A DNA stretch of 57,326 nucleotides from NCBI RefSeq assembly GCF_002161055.1, contig NZ_NFLT01000012.1:1-57326 (forward strand). Reading direction: 5' to 3'. Positions 49,799-57,326 of this stretch are shown in pieces (position 1 is the stretch's first letter; every line of letters begins with the position of its first letter). This DNA is from Tyzzerella sp. An114. GTDB lineage: Bacteria; Bacillota; Clostridia; Lachnospirales; Anaerotignaceae. The position numbers were made by a program, and so were the translations under genes. Under the pieces are notes generated by a model. The model saw only the letters and a list, made by a program, of their open reading frames with translations. It was not told the DNA's origin and searched no databases.

Positions 49799-50848
49799 AT
49801 GAAGAAAAAAATGGTTTTATGTACACAGCTTCCAGCAAAAAGAATGGAAGAACTTGAAAAAGAATGTGATATTACTATAGCTGGTGAATTAAAACATGGC
49901 AAAGGTAATGTTACAGAAGAAATGGTTTGTGAAGAATGTAAAGGTTATGAACTAGTTGTACTTGGTGATGAAAATGCAGGGGCAGACACACTTAATAAAT
50001 GGATAGAATCAGGAATGAAATTTATTGGTGTTGCAAAAGGAACACCAGTAACTGTTGATAATGAGGTGTTAAAAGCAGCAGGTATTCCTCTTTCATATAC
50101 ACCTGGTAGAAACAGAGTTGCTGTTGCAGAATTTAATATTGGACTTATGATTGCAGTTGCAAGAAAACTTACTTTATCAGCAACAGGTTTACAGAAAGGT
50201 GAACATCTTGGAGAACCTATGGCAGATATATATAATGTGCCAGATGTAAAGAATGTTATTTGGGGACCATTAGATGAAAATCATCCATATACAGATTATG
50301 GTATTGGGTTTGAATTATATGGTAAAAAATTAGGTATTGCAGGATATGGTGCAATAGGTAGAGAAGTTGCAGTTAGAGCGAAAGCTTTTGGTATGGAAAT
50401 ACTTGCATATGACCCATTTGTTGCAAAAGAAAAAATCGAAGCTGATGGTGCAATAGCTGTTGATTTAGATACAATGCTTAAAGAAAGTGATATGATAAGC
50501 ATACATCTTCCTGTAATTGAAGCTACAAAAAATAGTGTAAATAAAGATTGGTTCTCAAAAATGAAACCAACTGCAATATTAATTAATACAGCAAGAGCTG
50601 CTGTTATTGACCAGAAAGATTTTGTTGAAGCTCTTCAAAGTGGTCAGATTGCAGGTGCTGCAATAGATGTTTATTGGAAAGAGCCAGTTCCAGCAAATCA
50701 CCCACTTCTTTCAATGAGAAATGTTGTATGTACACCACATATGGCTGGTCTTACAACAGATGTGGACAATTGGTCAGGTGAAATGATGGCACAGGAAGTA
50801 TTAGCATATCTTAATGGAGATGAAAGAAAATATATTTGGAAAAGATAA
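49799..50848 (+). CDS. D-isomer-specific 2-hydroxyacid dehydrogenase (second)
   Basis: A 349-aa NAD-dependent dehydrogenase. Rossmann motif GIAGYGAIGREVAVRAKAFG, catalytic Arg in NTARAAV, Glu in WKEPVP and His in CTPHMAG. It has a ~25-residue insertion near residue 140 (DVKNVIWGPLDENHPYTD) relative to the paralogue at 41028, and low similarity overall. Fourth in the operon; likely reduces a 2-oxo acid. Confidence 0.86.
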   Translation: MKKKMVLCTQLPAKRMEELEKECDITIAGELKHGKGNVTEEMVCEECKGYELVVLGDENAGADTLNKWIESGMKFIGVAKGTPVTVDNEVLKAAGIPLSYTPGRNRVAVAEFNIGLMIAVARKLTLSATGLQKGEHLGEPMADIYNVPDVKNVIWGPLDENHPYTDYGIGFELYGKKLGIAGYGAIGREVAVRAKAFGMEILAYDPFVAKEKIEADGAIAVDLDTMLKESDMISIHLPVIEATKNSVNKDWFSKMKPTAILINTARAAVIDQKDFVEALQSGQIAGAAIDVYWKEPVPANHPLLSMRNVVCTPHMAGLTTDVDNWSGEMMAQEVLAYLNGDERKYIWKR

Positions 50849-50875
50849 TATAAAAATAAAATAAGGAGTGTTAGC

Positions 50876-52057
50876 ATGAGCGGTTCTAAAAGTAAGAAAG
50901 TAATAGCTATAGGTATTCTTATTATGTCAATGACTATGGCATGTAATAGTGCATTGTCACCAATACTTGCTGAAATAGGTAAATTTTTCCCAAATGCAAG
51001 TGATACATCTATACAGACAGTATTACAGTTAATTAACTTAATCTGTTTACCAGGTATGTTCTTTGAACCATATTTAGAAAAAATGTTTACAAAAAGAGAT
51101 ATCGCAATTATAGGTACAATATTTATGCTTATTGGTGGACTTGTACCACAGGTATTAAATTCACAGTTATGGATGCTTTATGTAGCAAGTGCTATAATTG
51201 GTATTGGTCTTTCATTTGTAGTTGTTGTTAGTTCATCATTAATTTCAGACTACTTCACAGGTATTGATAAATCAAGAGTTATGGGCTTCCAGTCAATATT
51301 TGTAAGTGTTGGTGGTGCTATTATAGCAAAAGGTTCTGGTCTTTTTACAGCTATGGCAGGATGGAAAAGTGGATACCTTGTATTCTTAATCTGTATTCCT
51401 ATTGTAATTATTATATTATTAACAGTTCCAAAAGGGGAAATTCCTTCAGCTGTTGAAGGAGCAAAAGAAAAATCAGGTATTTCTGGCAAAATGGTTTATT
51501 TTGGTGTACTTTGTTTAATAACAGGTATATTTGTTGCAACATTTAATACAAATATAGCTATGTATATTGATAGAAAAGCTATCGGTGATGCTAGTACAGC
51601 TGGTACAGTTGCTTCAATAATGCAGATAGTTGGTATTGTTGGAGGACTTCTTCTTGGTACAACAGTTAAAGTATTTAAAAGATTTACAATTGGTGCAGCT
51701 ATAATAATGATGGCAGCTGGTACAGCTTTAGTAGGATTTTCAACAAGTCTTCCAGTTATATGTGTAGGAGCACTTATAGTAGGATTTGGTTTTGCTGTAA
51801 GAAATCCAGGTGCAGTTACTTTTGCAGCTAATATGGTTTCAGCAAAACAGGCATCTTTAGCCATTGCTATTGTATCTGCTTCATATAACTTAGGTAATTT
51901 CGTTTCAGCATATATTGTAAATCCTCTTGCAAATATGATGGGAGAAGATATTGCTAATAGATTTATATTATCAGCAGTTGCACTTCTTGTAATAGGTATT
52001 ATTGCATTAGTTAAAGCACCTACAACAGATGCAGAAGCTCTTGACTCTCAGGGTTGA
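50876..52057 (+). CDS. MFS transporter (second)
   Basis: A 393-aa transporter with twelve TM segments. MFS features: NSALSPILAEIG in TM1, KRDIAIIGT in the 2-3 loop, KSRVMGFQSIFVSVGG in TM5. It is last in the aldolase operon and is the likely importer of that pathway's substrate, since no PTS or ABC carrier is encoded there. Ends before a long palindromic terminator. Confidence 0.83.
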   Translation: MSGSKSKKVIAIGILIMSMTMACNSALSPILAEIGKFFPNASDTSIQTVLQLINLICLPGMFFEPYLEKMFTKRDIAIIGTIFMLIGGLVPQVLNSQLWMLYVASAIIGIGLSFVVVVSSSLISDYFTGIDKSRVMGFQSIFVSVGGAIIAKGSGLFTAMAGWKSGYLVFLICIPIVIIILLTVPKGEIPSAVEGAKEKSGISGKMVYFGVLCLITGIFVATFNTNIAMYIDRKAIGDASTAGTVASIMQIVGIVGGLLLGTTVKVFKRFTIGAAIIMMAAGTALVGFSTSLPVICVGALIVGFGFAVRNPGAVTFAANMVSAKQASLAIAIVSASYNLGNFVSAYIVNPLANMMGEDIANRFILSAVALLVIGIIALVKAPTTDAEALDSQG

Positions 52058-52111
52058 TTTTTAATACATAAATAATAAGTAAGCTTGCAAAAGTCCTATA
52101 AATAAAGACTT

Positions 52112-52150
52112 AAGGTTGTATATAACATATGTTATATACAACCTTTTTTA
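52112..52150 (+). terminator. Rho-independent terminator of the aldolase operon
   Basis: A 34-bp perfect palindrome, AAGGTTGTATATAACAT with its complement, followed by TTTTT. Confidence 0.88.
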
Positions 52151-52356
52151 TTGAAAATTTATAATAGATAGGAAGTCATATAAAAAGAAAAGCTATATTT
52201 AAGTACATATTTTAATCTAAATATAAATCCTTTCTATTTTCTACAAACAATTAGTTTACATATGAAAGTCACAAATGTTTACACATATAATTAGAAATAA
52301 AGATGTTTATTATATTAATCTAATAATCAACCGTTTTAAATATTTAGATATAAAAA

Positions 52357-52399
52357 CACCCCTTAAGTAGATTTTAGTTATTATCTATTTAAGGGGTAT
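52357..52399 (-). terminator. Terminator of the Zn-dehydrogenase gene
   Basis: ACCCCTTAA-x-TAGAT pairs with its complement at 52383-52397; the minus strand continues GTTTTTAT. It lies 35 nt beyond the dehydrogenase stop. Nothing else was recognised between 52151 and 52356. Confidence 0.75.
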
Positions 52400-52434
52400 T
52401 ATATCAATTAGTTATTAATAAAAATTAAATTTTT

Positions 52435-53481
52435 TTAGTCCCAAGGATGAAGTACAACTTTTATTGCTTCTCCAGTTCTTGTTAATTGGATACCTTCATT
52501 AATTTTATCTAATGGAAGTACATGTGTTACAAATTTTTCTGTTGGAAAGCTTGGTGAAATAGCAAGCTGGAAAGCACGTTTAGACTGGCTATATGATGCA
52601 CCAAAGTGACCTTTAATCCAAATGTTGTTATAGTGAATAAGGTTACAGTCAAGCTCTGTCATTGAACCTTTTGGAACACCACCAAAGAATACAACAAGAC
52701 CGCCTTTTCTTACCATATGTATACTTTGTGTTTGTGTTGCATTTACAGGCGTTGCAGAAATAACTTTGTCAGCACCTTTGTTATTTGTGTATTTTTTAAC
52801 TGCTTCGATAGGGTCTTCTTTTGAGCTATCTACTATAATATCAACACCAAATTCTAAAGCCATTTTAAGTCGTTTTTCATTTATATCAATCATAATAACT
52901 TTTTGAGCACCACGTATTTTAGCAAGTTGAGCCATAAAACAACCAATAGGACCAGCACCAATTATAACAAGTGTATCTGGGTATTCAACTTTTACATTTT
53001 CAAGGCAAGCAAATACTGATGTAAGAGGTTCTCCAAGACTTGCTGCATCAAAAGATACATCATCTGGAATGATATAAATACCTCCTTTTCTTATTTTCTC
53101 GCCAGATACTGCTATATATTGAGCAAATCCACCTGTACCAGCAAGATGTGCAACTTCTTCATTTGAACAATTTTCACTATGTCCACTTATACATTCATCA
53201 CACTCCATACAATATGTACCAGGAAATAAGAAAAGTTTATCTCCAACTTTATATTTTGTTTCATCTTTACCAACTTCATCAACATAACCTACAATTTCAT
53301 GACCATATATAAAAGGATAATTTCCTTTTCGTGAATCTGTTGTGAGATTACGTATATCAGAACCACAAAGTCCTACTGACATAATTTTAAGTATAAGACC
53401 ATCAGAAGGACAGATTGGTTTATCTGTTTCTTCTACACGTATATCATTTGGTCCATACATTAATGCTGCTTTCATTTTCAT
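52435..53481 (-). CDS. Zinc-dependent alcohol/polyol dehydrogenase
   Basis: A 348-aa MDR-family enzyme. Catalytic zinc ligands: Cys in CGSDIRN and His in GHEIVGYV; structural zinc Cys cluster CMECDECISGHSENC; NAD motif IIGAGPIGCFMAQLAK. It resembles sorbitol/threitol-type dehydrogenases that oxidise a polyol to a ketose. It is divergent from the FGGY kinase gene across a 211-bp regulatory region, implying that its product is phosphorylated next. Confidence 0.9.
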   Translation of the reverse strand: MKMKAALMYGPNDIRVEETDKPICPSDGLILKIMSVGLCGSDIRNLTTDSRKGNYPFIYGHEIVGYVDEVGKDETKYKVGDKLFLFPGTYCMECDECISGHSENCSNEEVAHLAGTGGFAQYIAVSGEKIRKGGIYIIPDDVSFDAASLGEPLTSVFACLENVKVEYPDTLVIIGAGPIGCFMAQLAKIRGAQKVIMIDINEKRLKMALEFGVDIIVDSSKEDPIEAVKKYTNNKGADKVISATPVNATQTQSIHMVRKGGLVVFFGGVPKGSMTELDCNLIHYNNIWIKGHFGASYSQSKRAFQLAISPSFPTEKFVTHVLPLDKINEGIQLTRTGEAIKVVLHPWD

Positions 53482-53553
53482 ATTTATTATCTCCTTTCAG
53501 TTTTTATGAGTTAAGTATAATATTTTGTAATTTTAAAAACAAACCAAATATTG

Positions 53554-53567
53554 CCGTAATATAACGG
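53554..53567. promoter_or_regulatory. Palindrome CCGT-N6-ACGG
   Basis: A G/C-rich inverted repeat in an otherwise A/T-rich divergent intergenic region between the dehydrogenase and kinase genes, 14 bp before the TTTCC-N10-GGAAA element. Possible second regulator site. Confidence 0.4.
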
Positions 53568-53580
53568 AAGAAACAATTAA

Positions 53581-53600
53581 TTTCCCTTTTGTTGAGGAAA
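53581..53600. promoter_or_regulatory. Putative operator TTTCC-N10-GGAAA (second copy)
   Basis: TTTCC at 53581-53585, GGAAA at 53596-53600, then 42 nt to TATATT (53643-53648). The geometry is identical to the element at 45856-45875, implying control by the same activator. Confidence 0.55.
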
Positions 53601-53692
53601 TTATAAAGTTGAGACTATATTAATTTTAATTTAAAATTTTATTATATTAAACAAGAACAGAATATACATTTTAGGAAATGGAGGAAATTTGT

Positions 53693-55258
53693 ATGTCAGA
53701 TAGCGTAAAATATTTATTAGGAATGGACTGTGGAACAACAAATATTAAAGCTATAATTTTAAGAGAGGATGGTAAAGTTGTAGCGGAAGCAAGTCGTCCA
53801 AGTAAGGTCATAAATCCTGGCCCTAATATGCAAGAACAAGATGCAAATGAATGGTGGGCAAATACAGTTGATATTTTTAAAGCTCTAACATCAAAAATTG
53901 GACATGAAGCTGTTAAAAACATAAAAGGTATATGTATAAGTTCTCATACAGTAACAATGCTTCCTGTTGATTGTAATGGAAATCCTTTAAGAAATGCAAT
54001 TACATATCAGGATAATCGTTCAGCTGAGGAACTTCACTATATAGTTGAAAAATTGGGATTTGATAAATTTGTAAAAACAGTTGGAGGACAACCAGCTGTT
54101 GCTTTTCTTCCAAATAAGATTTTATGGTTTAAGAAAAACGAACCAGAACTTTTCTCAAAAACATCGTATTTTCTTCAGGCAAGTTCTTATATAAATTTTA
54201 AACTTACAGGTATTATGAGTTCAGATATTGACCAAGCTACTCGTACCCAATGCTTAGATATAAAAACTCTTACATGGTCAAAAGATATAGGTGATGTAAT
54301 AGAAGTAGATCTTAATAAAATGTTGCCACAGTTAAAACTTGTAGATGAAATTATAGGTTATGTTACAGATGAAGCAGCAAAAGAAACAGGTCTTGTAGCT
54401 GGTATTCCAGTTGTAGCAGGTTGTAGTGATGCTATGGCTGCTATGCATGCCACAGGTATGAGTTGCCTTGGAGAAGCTGGTGAATCTTCTGGAACAACAT
54501 CACTTGTGTTTGTGGGAAGTAATATTAAAAGTGCACCTGATATTCCAGTTGTAACAAGACCTTGTTCAATAGATGGTATGCCATGGATATTTGATGCACC
54601 AATACAAACAAGCGGAGCAGCGCTTAAATGGTTTATTGAGAAATTTGCAAAAGAAGAACAATTATATGCAGAAGAGCATGGTAAAAAAATATATACATAT
54701 CTTAATGAATTAGCTCTTGAAGCAGAAGCAGGTTCAGGCGGAATTATTTTCTTTCCATATTTACTTGGAGAAAGAGCCCCGTTATGGAATGAGTATGCAA
54801 GAGGTATGTTTATAGGAATGGAAATGGGAATGAAGCGTAGCGAGCTTGTACGTTCTGTTTTTGAAGGAACAGATTTTGCTCTTCGTCATGTAATGGAAAC
54901 AGTTAAAGAATCAGGTGCTAAAGCGGATTTATTAAGAATATGTGGTGGTGGAGCAAAGAGTCGTACATGGTGTCAAATTAAAGCTTCGATGCTTAACATG
55001 CCTGTATATGTTCTTGATGATGAATCAGGTGATGTACCAGTTGGAGATGCCTTAATTGTAGGACATAAAGTTGGAGTTTTTCCAAATCTTAAAGAAGCAA
55101 CTGATAAAGTTATAAAGATTAAAGAAATTATTGAACCTATTAAAGAATGGACAGAAGTATATGATAAGATGTATCCATATTATGTAGATATGTATAATAA
55201 CTTAGATAAAAATTTAAAAGATTTTAGAAAAGTGATGGAAACTATTATTTCCAAATAA
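53693..55258 (+). CDS. FGGY-family carbohydrate kinase
   Basis: A 521-aa sugar kinase of the xylulokinase/ribulokinase family. N-terminal ATPase motif LLGMDCGTTNIKAIIL, central substrate region GCSDAMAAMHATG with the catalytic Asp, GESSGTTSLVF, and a C-terminal nucleotide site LRICGGGAKSRTWCQIKAS. It phosphorylates a ketose or polyol. The ATG at 53693 is preceded by GGAGG; an in-frame ATG at 53678 would have its own start overlapping that site. Expected to supply the ketose phosphate cleaved by the aldolase at 45943. Confidence 0.9.
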   Translation: MSDSVKYLLGMDCGTTNIKAIILREDGKVVAEASRPSKVINPGPNMQEQDANEWWANTVDIFKALTSKIGHEAVKNIKGICISSHTVTMLPVDCNGNPLRNAITYQDNRSAEELHYIVEKLGFDKFVKTVGGQPAVAFLPNKILWFKKNEPELFSKTSYFLQASSYINFKLTGIMSSDIDQATRTQCLDIKTLTWSKDIGDVIEVDLNKMLPQLKLVDEIIGYVTDEAAKETGLVAGIPVVAGCSDAMAAMHATGMSCLGEAGESSGTTSLVFVGSNIKSAPDIPVVTRPCSIDGMPWIFDAPIQTSGAALKWFIEKFAKEEQLYAEEHGKKIYTYLNELALEAEAGSGGIIFFPYLLGERAPLWNEYARGMFIGMEMGMKRSELVRSVFEGTDFALRHVMETVKESGAKADLLRICGGGAKSRTWCQIKASMLNMPVYVLDDESGDVPVGDALIVGHKVGVFPNLKEATDKVIKIKEIIEPIKEWTEVYDKMYPYYVDMYNNLDKNLKDFRKVMETIISK

Positions 55259-55282
55259 ATAATTGAAAAGGAGAATAATTTT

Positions 55283-55510
55283 ATGGAAAAAACAATTTGT
55301 TTAAAAACTGTTTCAGATGTAAAAAAATTTGTAAATATTGTTTCTAAATGTGATTATGATATTGATCTTATAAAAGATAGATATGTAATAGATGCTAAAT
55401 CAATTATTGGGATATTTAGTCTTGACCTTACTCAGCCAATAAAAATGGTTGTAAATAGTAAAGACTGTTCCGATTTAATAGATAAATTAAAAGATTTTTT
55501 ATATGAATAA
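55283..55510 (+). CDS. HPr-like protein lacking the catalytic His
   Basis: A 75-aa protein aligning without gaps to HPr from residue 9 on. The regulatory Ser is kept (S40 in DAKSIIGIFSL, equal to Ser46), and SKCDYDIDL matches the helix-strand join. The active-site HARP segment is replaced by TVSD: the His15 position is Thr9, and Arg17 and Pro18 are Ser11 and Asp12. It cannot carry PTS phosphate, but might be Ser-phosphorylated, like Bacillus Crh (which has Gln15). It is 24 nt after the FGGY kinase in the same operon (AAAGGAG). A regulatory role with CcpA or PRD proteins is inferred. Confidence 0.8.
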   Translation: MEKTICLKTVSDVKKFVNIVSKCDYDIDLIKDRYVIDAKSIIGIFSLDLTQPIKMVVNSKDCSDLIDKLKDFLYE

Positions 55511-55552
55511 AAATATCTCCTAAAATTTTAAAATACCTTAACTCTATATTAT

Positions 55553-55589
55553 AAAAAAGCTTTTTATATTTAATATAAAAAGCTTTTTT
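55553..55589. terminator. Bidirectional terminator
   Basis: AAAAAGCTTTTTATATT and its complement form a 17-bp stem between the HPr-like gene and the convergent LysR gene. Confidence 0.85.
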
Positions 55590-55601
55590 ATTTTTGTATT
55601 T

Positions 55602-56498
55602 TTAGTCATTATATATTATATCTTTGACTGATTTAATAAATCTAAGTACATCAGGTGGTGCATTAAGACTGTAAAGTAAACCATAAGGAATTTTATAATT
55701 CCAATTTACTGGAATAGATATTAAGCCTGGATGAACATCTTTCCAACACTCAATTGTAAGAAGAACGTTACCTGTTTCTGCACAACGATTAAATACTGAT
55801 AAATCATAAAACTGAGGTGTATCTTCTATTTTGATTTGTGGATGATTTTTTTCTAAATCATTTCTAAGAAAATCATTAACACCAGAATCGCCACGACTTA
55901 CCATCATTAATGTTTCACCATATAAATCTTCTATATTAATATATCTTTTAGAGGCAAGACGATGTTCTCTTGATACAGCTATCATTTTTTTATATCTACC
56001 TAATGGTAAAAATTGACATAATGAAAGCCAAGCCTTTGAGTCACAAACACCTATCAAAAAATCAAATTTCTCTCCTAATTTTTCAATTTCAGATAAAATA
56101 CCTTCATGATTATCTTCGAAAGGAACAAGATGTAATTTATAATCAGTAAAACTTTCATTTAAACGATACCATAAATCCATAAAAGGTTTTGCAGGGTTTA
56201 ATAAAGATGTTCCGACACAAAATGTAGTATCATATTTATGAGTAACAGCAGTTGAACTAGTAATTGATTTATTTGAATAATTTATAATAAATTTTGCATC
56301 ATTATAAATTATTTTTCCAGCAGGGGTTAAATATACTCCTGATGGTGTTCTTTCAATCAATTTTATATTAAGATGTTTTTCGAGTGAATTCATTTGTTTC
56401 ATAATAGCAGTTGGGGAAATATAAAGGTATTCTGCTGCTTTGGTAAAACTACCATAGTCAACAACAGCTATAAAAGTATCAAGTATACGATTATACAT
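55602..56498 (-). CDS. LysR-family regulator
   Basis: A 298-aa regulator. N-terminal HTH (GSFTKAAEYLYISPTAIMKQ, residues about 17-36) and a periplasmic-binding-like effector domain (about 90-298). It is divergent from the flavodoxin-like gene at 56618, its probable target, with a TATAAT-containing gap of 120 bp. AAGGAGG lies just before the start. Confidence 0.87.
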   Translation of the reverse strand: MYNRILDTFIAVVDYGSFTKAAEYLYISPTAIMKQMNSLEKHLNIKLIERTPSGVYLTPAGKIIYNDAKFIINYSNKSITSSTAVTHKYDTTFCVGTSLLNPAKPFMDLWYRLNESFTDYKLHLVPFEDNHEGILSEIEKLGEKFDFLIGVCDSKAWLSLCQFLPLGRYKKMIAVSREHRLASKRYINIEDLYGETLMMVSRGDSGVNDFLRNDLEKNHPQIKIEDTPQFYDLSVFNRCAETGNVLLTIECWKDVHPGLISIPVNWNYKIPYGLLYSLNAPPDVLRFIKSVKDIIYND

Positions 56499-56617
56499 TT
56501 TTAAGCCTCCTTAAGCAAGTGTTAACTTATAGTTTATACAATAATAACATACTGATTATTCTGAGTCAATTTAATTAATGCTATAATATAAACAAAAAAT
56601 GAAACGGAGGTTTAGAA

Positions 56618-57121
56618 ATGTCTAATAAACTTATAGCATTTTATTCAAGAGCTGATGAAAATTATGTTAATGGCATGCTTAAAACATTAAAAATTGGCAA
56701 CACAGAAATAGCGGCAAACATTATAAAAGAATTAACGGATGCTGATTTATTTAAAATTGAACAATTAAAACCATATTCAAAAAAATATAATGAATGTATT
56801 TTGGAAGCACAAAAAGACCAAAGAGAAAATATTCGTCCTGAACTAAAAATTTATCCTGAAAATATTGATAAATATGATGTAATTTATATTGGTTATCCAA
56901 ACTATTGGAATACAATGCCTATGGCTGTGTTTACATTTTTGGAACATTTTGACTTTAGCAATAAAATAATTAAGCCTTTTTGTACTCATGAAGGAAGTGG
57001 TATGGGAAGTAGTATTAATGATATTAAAAAATTATGTCCTAATACAAAAGTTGAAGAAGGCCTTTCCATTTATGGAAGTAATGTAAAAAAATCGGTAAAT
57101 GTTATTAAAAAATGGGTTTAA
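56618..57121 (+). CDS. Flavodoxin-like protein
   Basis: A 167-aa FMN-binding protein. Flavodoxin features: IAFYSRADENYV at the N-terminus (modified phosphate loop), IYIGYPNYWNTMPMAVFTFL and the second loop THEGSGMGSS. Likely an electron carrier or small quinone/flavin reductase. ACGGAGG precedes the ATG. The divergent LysR protein and the decarboxylase-like remnant downstream are a combination often seen in oxidoreductase islands of Clostridia. Confidence 0.88.
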   Translation: MSNKLIAFYSRADENYVNGMLKTLKIGNTEIAANIIKELTDADLFKIEQLKPYSKKYNECILEAQKDQRENIRPELKIYPENIDKYDVIYIGYPNYWNTMPMAVFTFLEHFDFSNKIIKPFCTHEGSGMGSSINDIKKLCPNTKVEEGLSIYGSNVKKSVNVIKKWV

Positions 57122-57164
57122 ATAAATTTTGATTAAAAAATAATAATTAAATGGAGAAATTAAA

Positions 57165-57268
57165 TATGGAAAAGATAACAGCAGGAAGATATGAGCTTGG
57201 CAAATTGGAGAAATAAAAAAATACACATGCTTATAATGAAGCTTATGAAATAGGTAAGGATATATAAA
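57165..57268 (+). pseudogene. Carboxymuconolactone decarboxylase-like remnant
   Basis: A good ribosome site (GGAG) and ATG at 57165 start MEKITAGRYELGKLEK, then a stop. The opening is typical of small carboxymuconolactone decarboxylase-family proteins. In another frame HAYNEAYEIGKDI runs to a stop at about 57268, plausible as the original C-terminus. Most of the ~100-aa gene is therefore missing. The family call rests on a dozen residues. Confidence 0.4.
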
Positions 57269-57276
57269 TGTTAAAA

Positions 57277-57315
57277 AATAAGAGTAGATACCATAAATGG
57301 TTCTACTCTTATTTT
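57277..57315 (+). terminator. Rho-independent terminator
   Basis: AATAAGAGTAGA and TCTACTCTTATT form a 12-bp stem with a 13-nt loop, followed by TT; it closes the flavodoxin unit. Confidence 0.78.
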
Positions 57316-57326
57316 CATTAAAATAT

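Overview
The window is AT-rich, tightly packed bacterial DNA with strong Shine-Dalgarno sites (AGGAGG type), many PTS loci with BglG/LicT-family regulators, TRAP and ABC carriers and GH1/GH36 glycosidases. This suggests a fermentative low-GC Bacillota, most likely a gut Clostridia/Lachnospirales-like organism. No rRNA, tRNA, CRISPR array, insertion sequence or prophage was seen.

Layout. 1-345: a perfect 100-bp inverted repeat around a gene remnant. 282-1285: two tandem HD-domain hydrolases (-). 1634-8134: an ABC importer with two PHP-family hydrolases, then a metallophosphoesterase. 8183-12751: AraC regulator divergent from a GH36 alpha-galactosidase and a PTS EIIBC. 12859-17459: a LicT-type beta-glucoside locus (consensus promoter, RAT/terminator, licT with an in-frame stop, EIIBCA, GH1). 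17475-24183: a retron-like cassette, the highlight of the window. 24227-30784: a second beta-glucoside/cellobiose PTS locus (PRD regulator, EIIA, EIIB, frameshifted EIIC, GH1, ROK kinase). 30986-42005: BASS carrier, glycerate kinase, TRAP transporter, oxidoreductases, HpcH/HpaI aldolase and GntR regulator, resembling sugar-acid catabolism. 42471-55510: MFS carriers, a BglG-type regulator with an 8-bp repeat that breaks its frame, class II aldolase, Fe-ADH, old-yellow-enzyme-like oxidoreductase, hydroxyacid dehydrogenase, Zn-ADH, FGGY kinase and an HPr-like protein without the catalytic His. 55602-57326: LysR, flavodoxin-like protein and a decarboxylase-like remnant.

Retron cassette. Three overlapping genes encode a 936-aa repeat protein (ARM/HEAT-like), a winged-helix plus SWIM zinc-finger protein, and a reverse transcriptase with YADD and a VTG-like ITG motif. 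As far as I recall, this gene set matches the class called type XIII retrons. Upstream lie two tandem ~200-nt structured elements bounded by identical 14-bp inverted repeats (a1/a2-like). Promoter, terminator and hairpin order all indicate that both are transcribed from the minus strand, divergently from the protein genes. Their long hairpins differ by five compensatory base-pair changes, so structure is conserved while sequence varies.

Three carbohydrate genes carry single lesions: licT (stop codon), EIIC (A-tract frameshift) and the bglG-type gene (8-bp repeat copy number). These could be switching, decay or sequencing error. The bglG-type regulator's own operon and the FGGY kinase operon share the promoter architecture TTTCC-N10-GGAAA-N42-(-10), which suggests one regulon joining polyol oxidation, phosphorylation, aldol cleavage and aldehyde reduction.
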